Notes: a model not told the origin generated them from the sequence alone. DNA of 64,000 nucleotides from G963556115 sp963666605 (GCA_965140405.1 OZ223208.1:372001-436000); one strand, 5' to 3'; counted from the stretch's first letter, positions 22,178-31,811 are shown. Translations and numbers: made by a program.

Positions 22178-22645
22178 CTACCCCTTAAGATCTGCTTCTT
22201 CAAGTAACGCGACAATCTCTTTTTCTTCACGTGCGTTCAGTATAAAACTTCTAAAGATTGGATCATTTAAATTCTTTGCTACATATGCCAATGACTCCAA
22301 ATGCTGCTGAATCAGCTCTTGCGACGATAATAACATAACAAATAAGTGTACAGGCTTACCATCAAGCGCATCATAATCAACACCTTCCTTGCTTCGTGCA
22401 ATAAGCCCTATCATCTTATTTATAGTAGGATGCTTTGCATGTGGTATAGCAATACCCTGACCTAGGCCGGTACTTGTGATCTCTTCACGCTCAATCAAGG
22501 CTCCGAGAATACCCTCTCTTGAATCGGCAGGTATCTCGCCAACTTTGATTAGTTTATCAACCATTTCAGCTAAGACTTCGTTTCTAGTATTAGAGACCAA
22601 GCTACCAATAATAGACTCATTCGCTACTAAATCTTTAAATAACAT
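22178..22645 (-). CDS. PTS EIIA (nitrogen/fructose type) domain protein
   Basis: The start at 22645 is chosen because AGGA lies 8 bases upstream and the protein then opens MLFKDLVANESI; a frame extension of 14 residues lacks a ribosome site. The 155-residue protein matches EIIA-Fru/Ntr: the phosphorylatable His is in GIAIPHAKHP, followed by GLIARSKEGVDYDALDGKPVHLFVMLLS and a C-terminal HLESLAYVAKNL helix. No EIIB or EIIC partner is nearby, so it is likely a PtsN-like regulator that reads phosphate flux from HPr. It lies 72 bases upstream of yvcK on the same strand. Confidence 0.88.
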   Translation of the reverse strand: MLFKDLVANESIIGSLVSNTRNEVLAEMVDKLIKVGEIPADSREGILGALIEREEITSTGLGQGIAIPHAKHPTINKMIGLIARSKEGVDYDALDGKPVHLFVMLLSSQELIQQHLESLAYVAKNLNDPIFRSFILNAREEKEIVALLEEADLKG

Positions 22646-22879
22646 ATATATAATCCTAATTAGCAAGCCAAGAGCATCTACACTCAATTATCCCCCAATA
22701 ATACAGATCGAAAGATTACCTTAAATTTAAAACAATACATAAATGAGTAGAAATCTTATCATAATATCAAAAACAAGCAACAACAAATCTAAAAAAACAA
22801 CTTTATGGTGCTGTTATAATAATGGTAATATTGTACGCACAACGAGATTATATAACAATATCCGCTTAGTAATTACTTA

Positions 22880-22903
22880 CCCACCCTAATACTAAAGGGT
22901 GGG
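22880..22903. terminator. Hairpin after HPF gene
   Basis: CCCACCCT and AGGGTGGG form a perfect 8-bp stem with an 8-base loop, 12 bases after the HPF stop. There is no T-run, so it may be an attenuating or stabilising hairpin between HPF and the EIIA gene. Confidence 0.5.
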
Positions 22904-22915
22904 CGTAAATATGAA

Positions 22916-23236
22916 TTATTCTTCTGGAATATCAACAACATCATGTCGTTTTGCTTCGTTCTTCTGCTTTAGCTTTCTCATCTGTCTTTCGCATTTTGCA
23001 GAAGCGACATCAATAGCCTCGTAGACTTCGTCTCTCGCTACATCAACAACGATAACGCCATGTTTTTTTACGTGAATAATAGCCTCGCAGTGCACCTTTT
23101 TATCATCTTTTTTTAGTATGACCTCCACACTTTGAGCACCATTATAAAACTTATCAACTCCACCCAATTTATCCTCTGCATACTCTTTAACTGCGTTATC
23201 TATGTCCATATGTATTGCACTAATAGTAATATCCAT
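22916..23236 (-). CDS. hpf: Ribosome hibernation promoting factor, short form
   Basis: With the start at 23236 (AAGGGA 7 bases upstream), the protein has 106 residues and begins MDITISAIHMDI. The HPF/YfiA S30AE fold is evident: VKEYAEDKLGGVDKF, VEVILKKDDKKVHCEAIIHVKKHGVIV and the basic helix ECERQMRKLKQK-like C-terminal part. It lacks the C-terminal dimerisation domain of long HPF, so, as in Gammaproteobacteria, it would inactivate 70S ribosomes in stationary phase with help from other factors. It leads the HPF-EIIA-YvcK-HPr cluster. There is no rpoN gene upstream in this window. Confidence 0.9.
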   Translation of the reverse strand: MDITISAIHMDIDNAVKEYAEDKLGGVDKFYNGAQSVEVILKKDDKKVHCEAIIHVKKHGVIVVDVARDEVYEAIDVASAKCERQMRKLKQKNEAKRHDVVDIPEE

Positions 23237-23522
23237 GGCTATTTCCCTTCTATAACAGGTAGACAATTATGCTGCTTAACTCATATATTCTATCTAAATA
23301 TTTTAGCATATTGTCAATAAATATTTAAATACCAACCGAAAAACTTGGGCTTTTCAAAGCCGTAAAATAGATTATTACAGTATTATTTCTTTAGGCTCCC
23401 TTCCATATATTACTGTAGCAATTAATATATGCCACAATAGACGCTATATCATTCGGACTATCTAACAGCCAGGAGGAAATAAATAATCAAAAACCTCACT
23501 ACACTGCTTAATTACCACAGGG

Positions 23523-24023
23523 CTACTTATTTTTAGTCCAGAACTCTCCCCATTCTTTAAGGAAGTCAGAACTGCTCCACTCTTTATCTAGCCCAACTTG
23601 AGGCACAATAGTAATTCCATGTTTTTGACATATATCCCATTCCGGAATATTAGAAAAATCTGTACGATCGCCACCTTTTGTAAAAATATCTGGTCTTAGC
23701 TTGTCAAGGGCAACGCATACTGTCATATCATCCTCTATTTCAAAGGGGATGACGTAATCAACATGCCGAATACAACTAACGAGCATAGATCTAGTAGCAA
23801 GGTCTTGAAATTGTTTGCCTTTTTTGGCTTTTAGGAAGGCGTCACCGTTTACCACGACGACGAGGGTGTCACCAAGTTTTTTTGACTCAATAATACAAGT
23901 AGCATGCCCAGGATGAATAGGGTCATATCCCCCTGAAGTACAGACAATTTTCCCTAAAGAATCTCTTATTTTATCAAATTCATCAAAGGATACAATCTTA
24001 GCATAGTTTTCCATTTTGCACAT
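23523..24023 (-). CDS. Cytidylyltransferase-like nucleotidyltransferase
   Basis: A 166-residue single-domain protein of the HxGH nucleotidyltransferase superfamily: SGGYDPIHPGHA carries the HxGH motif, followed by VVVVNGDAFLKAKKG, RSMLVSCIRHVDYVIPF and KGGDRTDF. The KGGDR phrase and overall length resemble the adenylyltransferase domain of HldE/RfaE and glycerol-3-phosphate cytidylyltransferases. It could activate a sugar phosphate for envelope glycan synthesis. The gene is isolated. Two ATG codons 9 bases apart are possible starts and neither has a strong ribosome site. Confidence 0.75.
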   Translation of the reverse strand: MCKMENYAKIVSFDEFDKIRDSLGKIVCTSGGYDPIHPGHATCIIESKKLGDTLVVVVNGDAFLKAKKGKQFQDLATRSMLVSCIRHVDYVIPFEIEDDMTVCVALDKLRPDIFTKGGDRTDFSNIPEWDICQKHGITIVPQVGLDKEWSSSDFLKEWGEFWTKNK

Positions 24024-24387
24024 TTTCTAGCTTATTGTAAATTATTGTCGTTTCAAGCACCGATTAACCAACAAGCAATTTAATCGCACTGAACTAATTC
24101 TCATAAATATAAATAAAAGAATCATAACAGTATACTACAGTATACACCCTATTTTTGACTCTAGCAAATACATCTTATCATTTTTCTTACATATTTCCAC
24201 GGTAAAAGTTGTAAAAATGACGAAAACCGTAATATACATGTAATATATTACGGTACATTGATAACCATATTTATTGCTGAAATAAAATAAAAATTACAAA
24301 ACAAGACACAGCACAAAAAAAATAACTCCAAAATATCTTTGCAACCTGTACTATTGGTTAGTTGTTTGACTTATTAGGTATAAAAAG
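24024..24387. other. Intergenic region with perfect inverted repeat
   Basis: About 365 bases without a gene. A perfect 11-bp inverted repeat (ACCGTAATATA / TATATTACGGT, 24226-24254) with a 7-base spacer is the main structure. It is not followed by a T-run and could be an operator or a hairpin in the RNA after the PAS-GGDEF gene. Confidence 0.4.
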
Positions 24388-26517
24388 TTACTCATCTATA
24401 CACACTCGATTTCGCCCACTATTCTTCGCAGTATACAAGGCTTTATCCGCTCTTTTGAAAGCAGCCTTCAAGCTCTCGTAATACTTTAGATAACACACAC
24501 CTATACTAATAGACATTGGCGGAGTACCATCAAGAGTAGACTTTGATGAATTCATGACTGCCTTACGAAGTCTCTCTGCAATCATTACGACCCTGTCTTT
24601 AGGAGTATCAGGCAAAATAACAGCAAATTCTTCACCACCTACACGCCCCAAAACATCACTAGGCCTTAATGACAATTTACAAATATCTGCAAAATGCTTT
24701 AAAGCTTTATCACCTATATCATGCCCATAAGTATCGTTAATACTTTTAAAATGATCAATATCTATCATAAATATACCGATTTGATATTTCTTTCTTCTCG
24801 CAATAAGAAATTCTCTATTACATATAGCAAAAAAATTTCTGCGGTTATTAATTTGTGTCAACTCATCAATTGTTGCCAGCTCAAAAAGTCTTTTTTCAGC
24901 TATCTTCCTTGATGTAATGTCTTCCACAACCCAAACAACGCCTTTACTAAAATCAGGCGGCACCGAACTGTCAATTGTTTTGCCTGATGCACATACCCAA
25001 ATAGACTCCCCTCCACGCCCTCGTAAATTGACTTCATACTGAAAGACACGATTATTCTCGCGTACTTTCAGAAAATCCTCTCTATCAATCTTTACCTCAT
25101 CCAAGCTATAATAGAACTCGCCAGGAAGCCTACCTATAAGGTCGGACGGTGACTTATATCCTACAATGTCAGCTAAACGTTTGTTTGCTCTACATATTAC
25201 ATTGTTCTCATCAAGTATCATCACGCCAACCATACTATTATCAAAGTATGCTGCTAGCTCAGCATTTGCGCGTTCAAGCTTTTCTCTGTCTTCCTTTCTC
25301 TCCGTAGTATCATCATACATAAAGACAATACCTTTACTGAGGTCAGGTGGAATATTGGTATCAATTGCTTGTGCAGAACCAGCTGCCCATAAAGTAGAGC
25401 CATCCTTCTTTTTAAACTGATATTCAAAGTTTTTAATTCCACCTTTGAGTAGGTTAGGAACAATCAAAGCACCGAACCTCTCAGACTCCTTCTTTGAAAC
25501 ATGAAACATATCGACACACCTGCCAGCCATATCATCTTTTGATTTATAGCCAACCAGCTCCACAAGTCTCTGATTTACTCTAGAAACAACTCTTTCTCCA
25601 GACTCAGTAATATTTACAATCATGATTCCCATCATGCTATTTTCAAAGTAAGCCCTTAATTCAGCATTATTGTTCTCAAGCTCTTCTTGAGCTTTCTTTC
25701 TTTGAGAAATATCATCAAACGTCCATATCATTCCTGTTACCTCATCAGGATTTTCAGGATTAGGTATAGACTGTCCATAATAATGTAGCCATATACGGTT
25801 TCCGTCGATTTTTTGAAATATGTACTCACCTTCAACAGGTCTTCCATCTTTTAAAATTGTTTTATACGATTTACCAAATTCTTCAAAGTTCTCTTTTGTA
25901 ACATGAAATTGAGCCAAACTCATACCAATATGGCTTTGAGAAGGTGAGCAGCCTACTATTTCGAGTGCCCTTCTATTTGCACGCTTCAATACTCTATTTG
26001 TATCTACATATATGATTCCGATCATACTAGTATTAAATATATAATTCAATTCATCATGCTCAAGTTGGAGCTGCTTCTCTCTGATCTTGTATTCTGATAT
26101 ATCTCTGACTATCATCAGAAACCTGCCTGAATCTTTTTCAAATGGGAACTTTACTGTTACTCTTACATACCGGTTAGTCATTCCTCCCTTAAAAACGCAC
26201 TCACAAGAACCTTCACTTTGTGAATTCACAAACTCTTTAATAACTTCAAATTCAAGTTCATTGCAGAAGAAATCAGAGTATGTGCATTTTCGAGCACTTT
26301 CAATATCAGAATTATGCAAAGAAAGAAAGGTAGCATTAGCTTCCTCACAAATTTCATTGCGAAATAGAGCCATTCCTTCACTGCTGTGTGTATAGCATAT
26401 ATCAATAAAGGAACCTCCCACATGCTCTTTAAGCTGTTGCTTTAACTTGATATTCTCTATTTGTAAAGAGTCTAACTTTAAATCCATATCTCTTTGAAAT
26501 TCTTCAATATTACCCAT
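24388..26517 (-). CDS. Multi-PAS diguanylate cyclase (GGDEF)
   Basis: The 709-residue soluble protein carries four PAS-type sensor modules (about residues 30-140, 150-275, 280-405, 410-535) followed by a GGDEF domain (about 545-705). The active-site motif is GGEEF, and RPSD five residues before it is a product-inhibition I-site, so it probably makes c-di-GMP under feedback control. The last three PAS modules share phrases such as AYFENSMMGIMIV, AYFDNSMVGVMIL and YIFNTSMIGIIYV, showing internal duplication. A coiled segment at residues 1-30 may help dimerise it. No membrane segment is present. The ATG has no near partner gene; signal sensed is unknown. Confidence 0.9.
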   Translation of the reverse strand: MGNIEEFQRDMDLKLDSLQIENIKLKQQLKEHVGGSFIDICYTHSSEGMALFRNEICEEANATFLSLHNSDIESARKCTYSDFFCNELEFEVIKEFVNSQSEGSCECVFKGGMTNRYVRVTVKFPFEKDSGRFLMIVRDISEYKIREKQLQLEHDELNYIFNTSMIGIIYVDTNRVLKRANRRALEIVGCSPSQSHIGMSLAQFHVTKENFEEFGKSYKTILKDGRPVEGEYIFQKIDGNRIWLHYYGQSIPNPENPDEVTGMIWTFDDISQRKKAQEELENNNAELRAYFENSMMGIMIVNITESGERVVSRVNQRLVELVGYKSKDDMAGRCVDMFHVSKKESERFGALIVPNLLKGGIKNFEYQFKKKDGSTLWAAGSAQAIDTNIPPDLSKGIVFMYDDTTERKEDREKLERANAELAAYFDNSMVGVMILDENNVICRANKRLADIVGYKSPSDLIGRLPGEFYYSLDEVKIDREDFLKVRENNRVFQYEVNLRGRGGESIWVCASGKTIDSSVPPDFSKGVVWVVEDITSRKIAEKRLFELATIDELTQINNRRNFFAICNREFLIARRKKYQIGIFMIDIDHFKSINDTYGHDIGDKALKHFADICKLSLRPSDVLGRVGGEEFAVILPDTPKDRVVMIAERLRKAVMNSSKSTLDGTPPMSISIGVCYLKYYESLKAAFKRADKALYTAKNSGRNRVCIDE

Positions 26518-26953
26518 ACTCTCCCACTATTTTGTATACTTAAAACACACCCTGGTAACTAACCATATATAATACGAAAAACAAACAGGAAAAATAATAA
26601 CATAATGCATACACAAATAACAAGTACAATATATCAACAAATCAGTGTTATTTCCAAGATATCAAAAAATTTTACTCCAAACCAAATATATAATCGATAA
26701 AATCGAAACATTCGACACTATCACATCTGTAAAAAAAACAAATCATTAACATTTATTGACAACTACTGAAGTCAGCACCTAGATAAACAAACATTACTTT
26801 ACACAACAATCCATATCATGAACAATTACACTGTAATTCGTTTAAAACTAGAGAATTAAAAAAAACGGAGATCTGAATATCAGATCACCGCTTAAAAGTA
26901 TATTTTTATATTCAAAATATAATAATGCTTATTCAAACAATACGTAATAATAA
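26518..26953. other. Intergenic region upstream of diguanylate cyclase
   Basis: About 435 AT-rich bases separate two minus-strand genes. Apart from the terminator at its right end I see no gene or RNA; the promoter of the diguanylate cyclase should be here. Confidence 0.4.
26858..26890 (-). terminator. Terminator of the EAL-HDOD gene
   Basis: On the minus strand CGGTGATCTG and CAGATCTCCG form a stem with one mismatch and a 5-base loop, followed by eight T. It lies about 65 bases after the EAL-HDOD stop. Confidence 0.88.
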
Positions 26954-28192
26954 TTATGAGTGAAAAGCCTCTACAACTTTTTTTGTCTCAAAAGCAGAGT
27001 TAAAATATGTTGCTTCAATAGCATCACTATCAATTCCACATGATTTAGCATGAGAAGCGGCAATATCCCAAAGTCCTCTTTCAATTGATTTAGCAATAGA
27101 TATCGTATTAAATAAATGACCTTTATCAATTTCATCCAATAAGACACCTTTTATATCAGCAGAAATAGGCAAATCATTGAGCAAAATTCTCTTATCACGC
27201 CCGAAGAATGCCTCAATACGTGAAAATAACCCTAATAAAAAGAAATCACCTGTTTGTGCTTTATTACTAATTGAACTTGCCAAGCTTTCACAGAAAATAG
27301 CCCTCATTATACTTTCCCTAACAAGCTCAACAGGGGTAGTCTCACTCAATGCTGCTGTAGCAATCACTGTAATCCACCTCTTTAACTTTTTTTCACCTAA
27401 AAGAACTATAGCTTGACGAAGACAAGTAATATCATTTTTAAGTGCAAAGAATGAAGAATTTATGTACTTAAACAATCTAAATGTCAAAACAGGGTCTGTC
27501 TTAAAAATACGCTCAATATGATCAACTTCAAACTCTTGAGAATAAATTTCATGAATTAATTTTAGCTTTGATAATTTTGACTGATAAAGCTCCTCTTTCA
27601 CAACCATCTGTGGCTTACTAAAATAATAGCCTTGGAAGTACCGACATCCGAGTACTTTTGCCTCTTCAAAATCTACTAAGCTCTCTACCTTCTCAGCTAA
27701 CAAGATAAGATTGTAAGGTCTAAGCCTTTCGACCAAATTTCTACGCATAATCCTATCAGAAGACATAAAATCAATTTTTATAATATCTACATATTTCAAA
27801 AGCTCTTCATAAATATCGTTATATTCAAAATCATCTAAAGCTATTGAATACCCCGCATCCTTAAGGCATCTACAAGCTTCAATGACCTCTTCATCTGGGT
27901 AAATATCTTCAAGCATTTCTATTATGATAGAATCACGTGGTAGCATATATGCATATTCACCAACCAGCAGATTTCTCGTAAAATTTATCAAGCACTTTGT
28001 TTCGTAGCCTTGTTGACAAATTTGGTTAAATAGAGTGTTCTCCATAACAGACATACTGGCTCTATCCATAGTAACTTGATCTCTGCTTTCAACGTACTTA
28101 TTTTCTTCCCCTGAGCGAAACAGCAACTCCTGCCCCCACACATCTAGATTAATGTCAAACACAGGTTGCTTTGCAATAAAATTTTTGGGCAT
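26954..28192 (-). CDS. EAL-HDOD (YuxH-like) signalling protein
   Basis: Start 28192 is chosen for the AAAGGA site 7 bases upstream; it gives MPKNFIAKQPVFD, the typical YuxH opening. Residues 1 to about 200 form an EAL-like domain: ELLFR in place of EALLR, FTRNLL, ALDDFEYND, IKIDF, LLAEKVES and QGYYFSKP. Key metal residues are partly changed, so hydrolysis of c-di-GMP is doubtful and a binding role is possible. Residues about 205-390 form an HDOD domain (TDPVLTFRLFKYINSSFF, AIVLLGEKKLKRWI), a catalytically dead HD relative found in chemotaxis and stress regulators. The gene is alone with its own terminator. Confidence 0.88.
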   Translation of the reverse strand: MPKNFIAKQPVFDINLDVWGQELLFRSGEENKYVESRDQVTMDRASMSVMENTLFNQICQQGYETKCLINFTRNLLVGEYAYMLPRDSIIIEMLEDIYPDEEVIEACRCLKDAGYSIALDDFEYNDIYEELLKYVDIIKIDFMSSDRIMRRNLVERLRPYNLILLAEKVESLVDFEEAKVLGCRYFQGYYFSKPQMVVKEELYQSKLSKLKLIHEIYSQEFEVDHIERIFKTDPVLTFRLFKYINSSFFALKNDITCLRQAIVLLGEKKLKRWITVIATAALSETTPVELVRESIMRAIFCESLASSISNKAQTGDFFLLGLFSRIEAFFGRDKRILLNDLPISADIKGVLLDEIDKGHLFNTISIAKSIERGLWDIAASHAKSCGIDSDAIEATYFNSAFETKKVVEAFHS

Positions 28193-28593
28193 TAGAGTCC
28201 TTTTAAACAATGTAGATGTAAAATAGTAAATATGCTATTAACAAAACTTGCTTTTCAAATAAACTAAACCATGTTCGCAATATAACAACACATAATACAA
28301 TGGCATAACAATAATGTCAACTTAAATCACCTATAATACCGCAATTAAAGCAATACTATTTTACTATTATTATTCTAGCTTTTACTAACATAGCACAATA
28401 TACCAGGAAATATACAAAATATCATAATTATTTCATGTTAAATAATTTTTAAGATATTATGTCTTACTCAAATAATAAAATACTATTTTCACTTTCAAAG
28501 ACAATTAACCATCTTTAAATAACAGACTTTCTATATAAAAAAGTGATGTCCAGTTGAACTGAACACCACTATAAAATATACAAGTTTTAAGTG
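28193..28593. other. Intergenic region between HAD and EAL-HDOD genes
   Basis: About 400 AT-rich bases on the minus strand between the end of the HAD operon and the EAL-HDOD start. It contains the HAD operon terminator and presumably the EAL-HDOD promoter lies on the other side near 28200-28350; no gene is visible. Confidence 0.4.
28537..28570 (-). terminator. Terminator of the DXS-HAD operon
   Basis: On the minus strand AGTGGTGTTCAGTT and ACTGGACATCACT pair with a two-base centre and minor mismatches, followed by six T, about 25 bases after the HAD stop. Confidence 0.85.
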
Positions 28594-29325
28594 CTAAACA
28601 GGTATGATCTCATAGTCTGACTCTATTATATCCAATACATCATAGAAATTATCCACGGTATACGTAGGCGTCATCTCACCTTGAGTAGATATGTACTTCC
28701 CACCTCTTCTGGATAGAATTGTCTGCATCCCAAGCTTGGCTGGCACATCTATGTCTACTGGAGGGTTATCACCAATATACATAACCTCTTCTGGTGATGC
28801 TCCTGCTTTCCTACATGCCCTCATATAAAGTTTAGGATTGGTTTTTGCAATACCTATATGATCTGTAATAAACATAAAGTCATGAGCAACAATCTCGTGA
28901 AGTCCGAGTCTATATATCTTCTCTGCCTGTTTTATCTCCATACCTGCAGTTATAATACCTAGACGTAGCCCTCTATGTTTCAATATTTTTAAGACCTCAA
29001 TAGCATCTCCGTATGGAGCAAACTCCCTAGCTTTGGTCTGGTGATACCCAACAATACCGGCAGTCTTAATAATAAGAGGATTCAGGCCTTCCAAAATCTC
29101 AGGAGGGAATCTCTTGAGTAATTTATCATAGTGCTGGCTATGATTACTACCAAACTCCTTTATAACCTGCATCAATTCCAGAAAGGCTTCCTCTTCATCA
29201 ATTTTTAGACCTGCATCTATCATTGCCTTTATGGCATTGCGCCTAGCGGTATAGGCAAATTCTGTGATACTGTATACCGTATCATCGACGTCGAAATATA
29301 TTGCCTTCAATCTTTTCTTACTCAT
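28594..29325 (-). CDS. HAD superfamily hydrolase
   Basis: The 243-residue protein has HAD motif I YFDVDDTVY (nucleophile Asp in DVDDT), a helical C1 cap, motif II IITAG, Lys in KTNPKLYM and motif IV MYIGDNPPVDID. It matches the TIGR02253-like subgroup of HAD phosphatases. The substrate is unknown. It is the last gene of an operon after dxs (21-base gap). AGGAT precedes the ATG. In this position it could dephosphorylate a metabolite, but there is no direct link to isoprenoid synthesis. Confidence 0.85.
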   Translation of the reverse strand: MSKKRLKAIYFDVDDTVYSITEFAYTARRNAIKAMIDAGLKIDEEEAFLELMQVIKEFGSNHSQHYDKLLKRFPPEILEGLNPLIIKTAGIVGYHQTKAREFAPYGDAIEVLKILKHRGLRLGIITAGMEIKQAEKIYRLGLHEIVAHDFMFITDHIGIAKTNPKLYMRACRKAGASPEEVMYIGDNPPVDIDVPAKLGMQTILSRRGGKYISTQGEMTPTYTVDNFYDVLDIIESDYEIIPV

Positions 29326-29346
29326 TATAATCCTACTTTTTATATT

Positions 29347-31251
29347 TTATACCAAGCGTTCAAACTCTTCTATGAATCTAGCAAATAACCTATCCTCACT
29401 CAACCCAAGCTCTTCATCCTGGTCATTCCTACTAGCAGCCCGTACAAATTTATCCTCAATACCAATCCTTATAAGTGTGATCTCTGCCTCATAATTATCC
29501 AGTAGATACTCTCCTACTGCCGAACCAAAACCACCTGCTAGCGCATGATCCTCAACTGTAAAGATGATACCCCTTTGAGCCGACTCACTTATAAGATTTT
29601 TATCTAGAGGCTTAGCAAATCTCGCATTAACAACTGCCAGTTTTATGCCTTTTTCTTCCTCCAATCTTGTAGCCGCGGAGTAAACAGGCTCAACCATCCT
29701 ACCGTAAGCAAGGACTGTCCCGTCCCCTCCCTCACGGAGTACTTCACCCTTACCAAGCTCTACCTCTCTCCGTTCAAATCCTTTTGGGAGAAAAGAACCA
29801 ACCTTTCCTCTTGGATAGCGTATCGCCGATGGCGACTTCAAGGTAGAAGCAAAGTCAAGCAGCAATCTCATATCCTCTTCATCTGCTGGTGCCATCAATA
29901 CCATATTTGGTAAATGCCTCATATAAGCAATATCAAATATACCGTGATGTGTCGGACCATCTTCACCAACAAGCCCAGCTCTATCTAGAGCAAATATTAC
30001 TGGTAGATTCTCCTGCAAAGCGATATCGTGAAAAATCTGGTCATAGCTTCTTTGAAGGAATGTAGAATAGATTGCGACTATAGGCACAAACCCTACCTTT
30101 GCTAAACCTGCAGCAAAAGGTATCGCATGCGACTCTGCCATTCCAACATCAAAGAACCTATCGTTAAAGTCCTCAGCAAATTTTGCCATACCCGTTCCAC
30201 CGGTCATTGCTGCAGTTATCGCTACCAGTTTATCATTCTCTCCAGCCATATCATATATGATCTCAGAAAAAGCTTCAGAATAGCTTTTCTTATGTTCTTC
30301 ATGACACGTTTTAAGTATATCACCACTATCGTTATCAATTACAAATGGCGCAGAAGAGTGAAAGCTTTCTGGATCGGAGTGAGCTGGTTTAAAACCTTTG
30401 CCCTTCTCTGTTAAGACATGTAGTATTCTAGGACCAGAGAGTCTGGAAAGATTCCCCAGTTCCTCCTCCATTCCTTCTATATCATGCCCATCAAATGGTC
30501 CAAAATATCTGAATCCCATCGCCTCAAATACAGCCGCAGCTCCTGTATGGTTTTTCAATTCGCTCAAAACTTTCTCATAGAGCCAATCCATAGAATCACC
30601 AATAAGTGGTAGCTTAGAGAAGAGCTCTTTGAGTTCATTACGTAGCTTTGTAGTATTCTCCCTAGATCGAAACTCCTCTAAGTGCTTTACAAAAGCTCCA
30701 ACAGTCCTGCTTATTGCCATATCATTATCATTTAGTACAACTAAAAGATCCGCACCTACTCCCCCAGCATGATTCATCGCTTCAAAGCACATGCCACCAC
30801 CAAGTGATCCATCTCCAACTAATGCTACTGTACTGGAATTATCACCTCTGATCTTCTTACCAAGTGCGAGGCCTGTTGCACTAGAGATACTTGTAGATGA
30901 GTGCCCACTTATAAACAGATCATAACGACTCTCATTCGGGTTGGGAAATCCACTCATCCCATTCTTCTGGCGTAACGTAGAAAACAACTCACGCCTTCCA
31001 GAGAGAATCTTATGTGTATAGCACTGGTGCCCAACATCAAAGACTAACGAATCTTTTGAAAAGTCAAATACTCTATGTAAAGCTATAGTAAGCTCGACAA
31101 TTCCGAGATTACTAGCAAGGTGTCCACCATTATTTTTGACGACATCTACAAGAAGTTTACGGATTTCTTTTGCCAATAAACTCAACTCACTAGAGCTCAG
31201 TTCTTTCAAATCACCCGGATTATTAATAATCTCTAACACCAAATTTTTCAC
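29347..31251 (-). CDS. dxs: 1-deoxy-D-xylulose-5-phosphate synthase
   Basis: DXS condenses pyruvate and glyceraldehyde 3-phosphate, using thiamine diphosphate, in the first step of the MEP isoprenoid pathway. The 634-residue length is standard. Visible motifs: HLASNLGIVELTIALH, VFDVGHQCYTHKIL, the TPP/metal motif VGDGSLGGGMCFEAMNHAG ... NDNDMAIS, VTEKGKGF, the central EGF-type region DVGMAESHAIPFAAGLA, DRAGLVGEDGPTHHG, and a C-terminal transketolase domain with VEDHALAGGFGSAVGEYL. It lies in a minus-strand run deacetylase-Nudix-dxs-HAD with short gaps, so cotranscription is likely. Confidence 0.97.
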   Translation of the reverse strand: MKNLVLEIINNPGDLKELSSSELSLLAKEIRKLLVDVVKNNGGHLASNLGIVELTIALHRVFDFSKDSLVFDVGHQCYTHKILSGRRELFSTLRQKNGMSGFPNPNESRYDLFISGHSSTSISSATGLALGKKIRGDNSSTVALVGDGSLGGGMCFEAMNHAGGVGADLLVVLNDNDMAISRTVGAFVKHLEEFRSRENTTKLRNELKELFSKLPLIGDSMDWLYEKVLSELKNHTGAAAVFEAMGFRYFGPFDGHDIEGMEEELGNLSRLSGPRILHVLTEKGKGFKPAHSDPESFHSSAPFVIDNDSGDILKTCHEEHKKSYSEAFSEIIYDMAGENDKLVAITAAMTGGTGMAKFAEDFNDRFFDVGMAESHAIPFAAGLAKVGFVPIVAIYSTFLQRSYDQIFHDIALQENLPVIFALDRAGLVGEDGPTHHGIFDIAYMRHLPNMVLMAPADEEDMRLLLDFASTLKSPSAIRYPRGKVGSFLPKGFERREVELGKGEVLREGGDGTVLAYGRMVEPVYSAATRLEEEKGIKLAVVNARFAKPLDKNLISESAQRGIIFTVEDHALAGGFGSAVGEYLLDNYEAEITLIRIGIEDKFVRAASRNDQDEELGLSEDRLFARFIEEFERLV

Positions 31252-31299
31252 CTATTATTTAATATAAGTAGCCAGACAAAACTGACTACTATGCTTTAC

Positions 31300-31800
31300 T
31301 CAAGGATTACTACTTACTACTCTGGAAAACTCATCTTCAAAGTTAGGAGTAAACACTCCACTCCCTATCTTCTCACGAATTTCATCAATACTGAAAAATT
31401 TCAACTCAGCTATCTCCGAATCCTGCTTAACAAATCCTTCATCACAGGTCATTCTATAGCTATAAACATACTCTGCTTCTACAGCACTTCGCATAGAGTA
31501 CTCATGAAGATACTCACACCTATCTATCTCTACCTTGATCCCTACCTCTTCCTCTATCTCACGAAGAAGTGCATTCTGTACACTCTCGCCAGCCTGAACA
31601 TGCCCACCCACAGAAGTATCCCACTTACCCGGCTGGATACTTTTATCCATACTCCGGAGTTGTAGAAGCCACTCTCCCTTTGAGTTAATTATCACACAAT
31701 GCACCACTGGGTGTAGTAGAAAGCTACCAGAGTGGCACTTATCTCTTGTCGCCTCACCTATAACCTTACCGCCATCATCTACTACCGGAAATATTTCCAT
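31300..31800 (-). CDS. Nudix hydrolase
   Basis: The 166-residue protein carries a complete Nudix box at about residues 65-87: GGHVQAGES start, seven spacer residues, then REIEEEVGI, matching GX5EX7REUXEEXGU. The opening phrase (FPVVDDGGKVIGEATRDKCHSG, HPVVHCVIIN) and the WDTSVGGHV lead-in match the IDI-like/YfcD-like Nudix group, sometimes compared with isopentenyl-diphosphate isomerase. The position immediately before dxs makes an IDI-like role tempting, but the type I IDI catalytic Cys context is not clear, so I leave the substrate open. Confidence 0.87.
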   Translation of the reverse strand: MEIFPVVDDGGKVIGEATRDKCHSGSFLLHPVVHCVIINSKGEWLLQLRSMDKSIQPGKWDTSVGGHVQAGESVQNALLREIEEEVGIKVEIDRCEYLHEYSMRSAVEAEYVYSYRMTCDEGFVKQDSEIAELKFFSIDEIREKIGSGVFTPNFEDEFSRVVSSNP

Positions 31801-31811
31801 ACAAGCATTCT

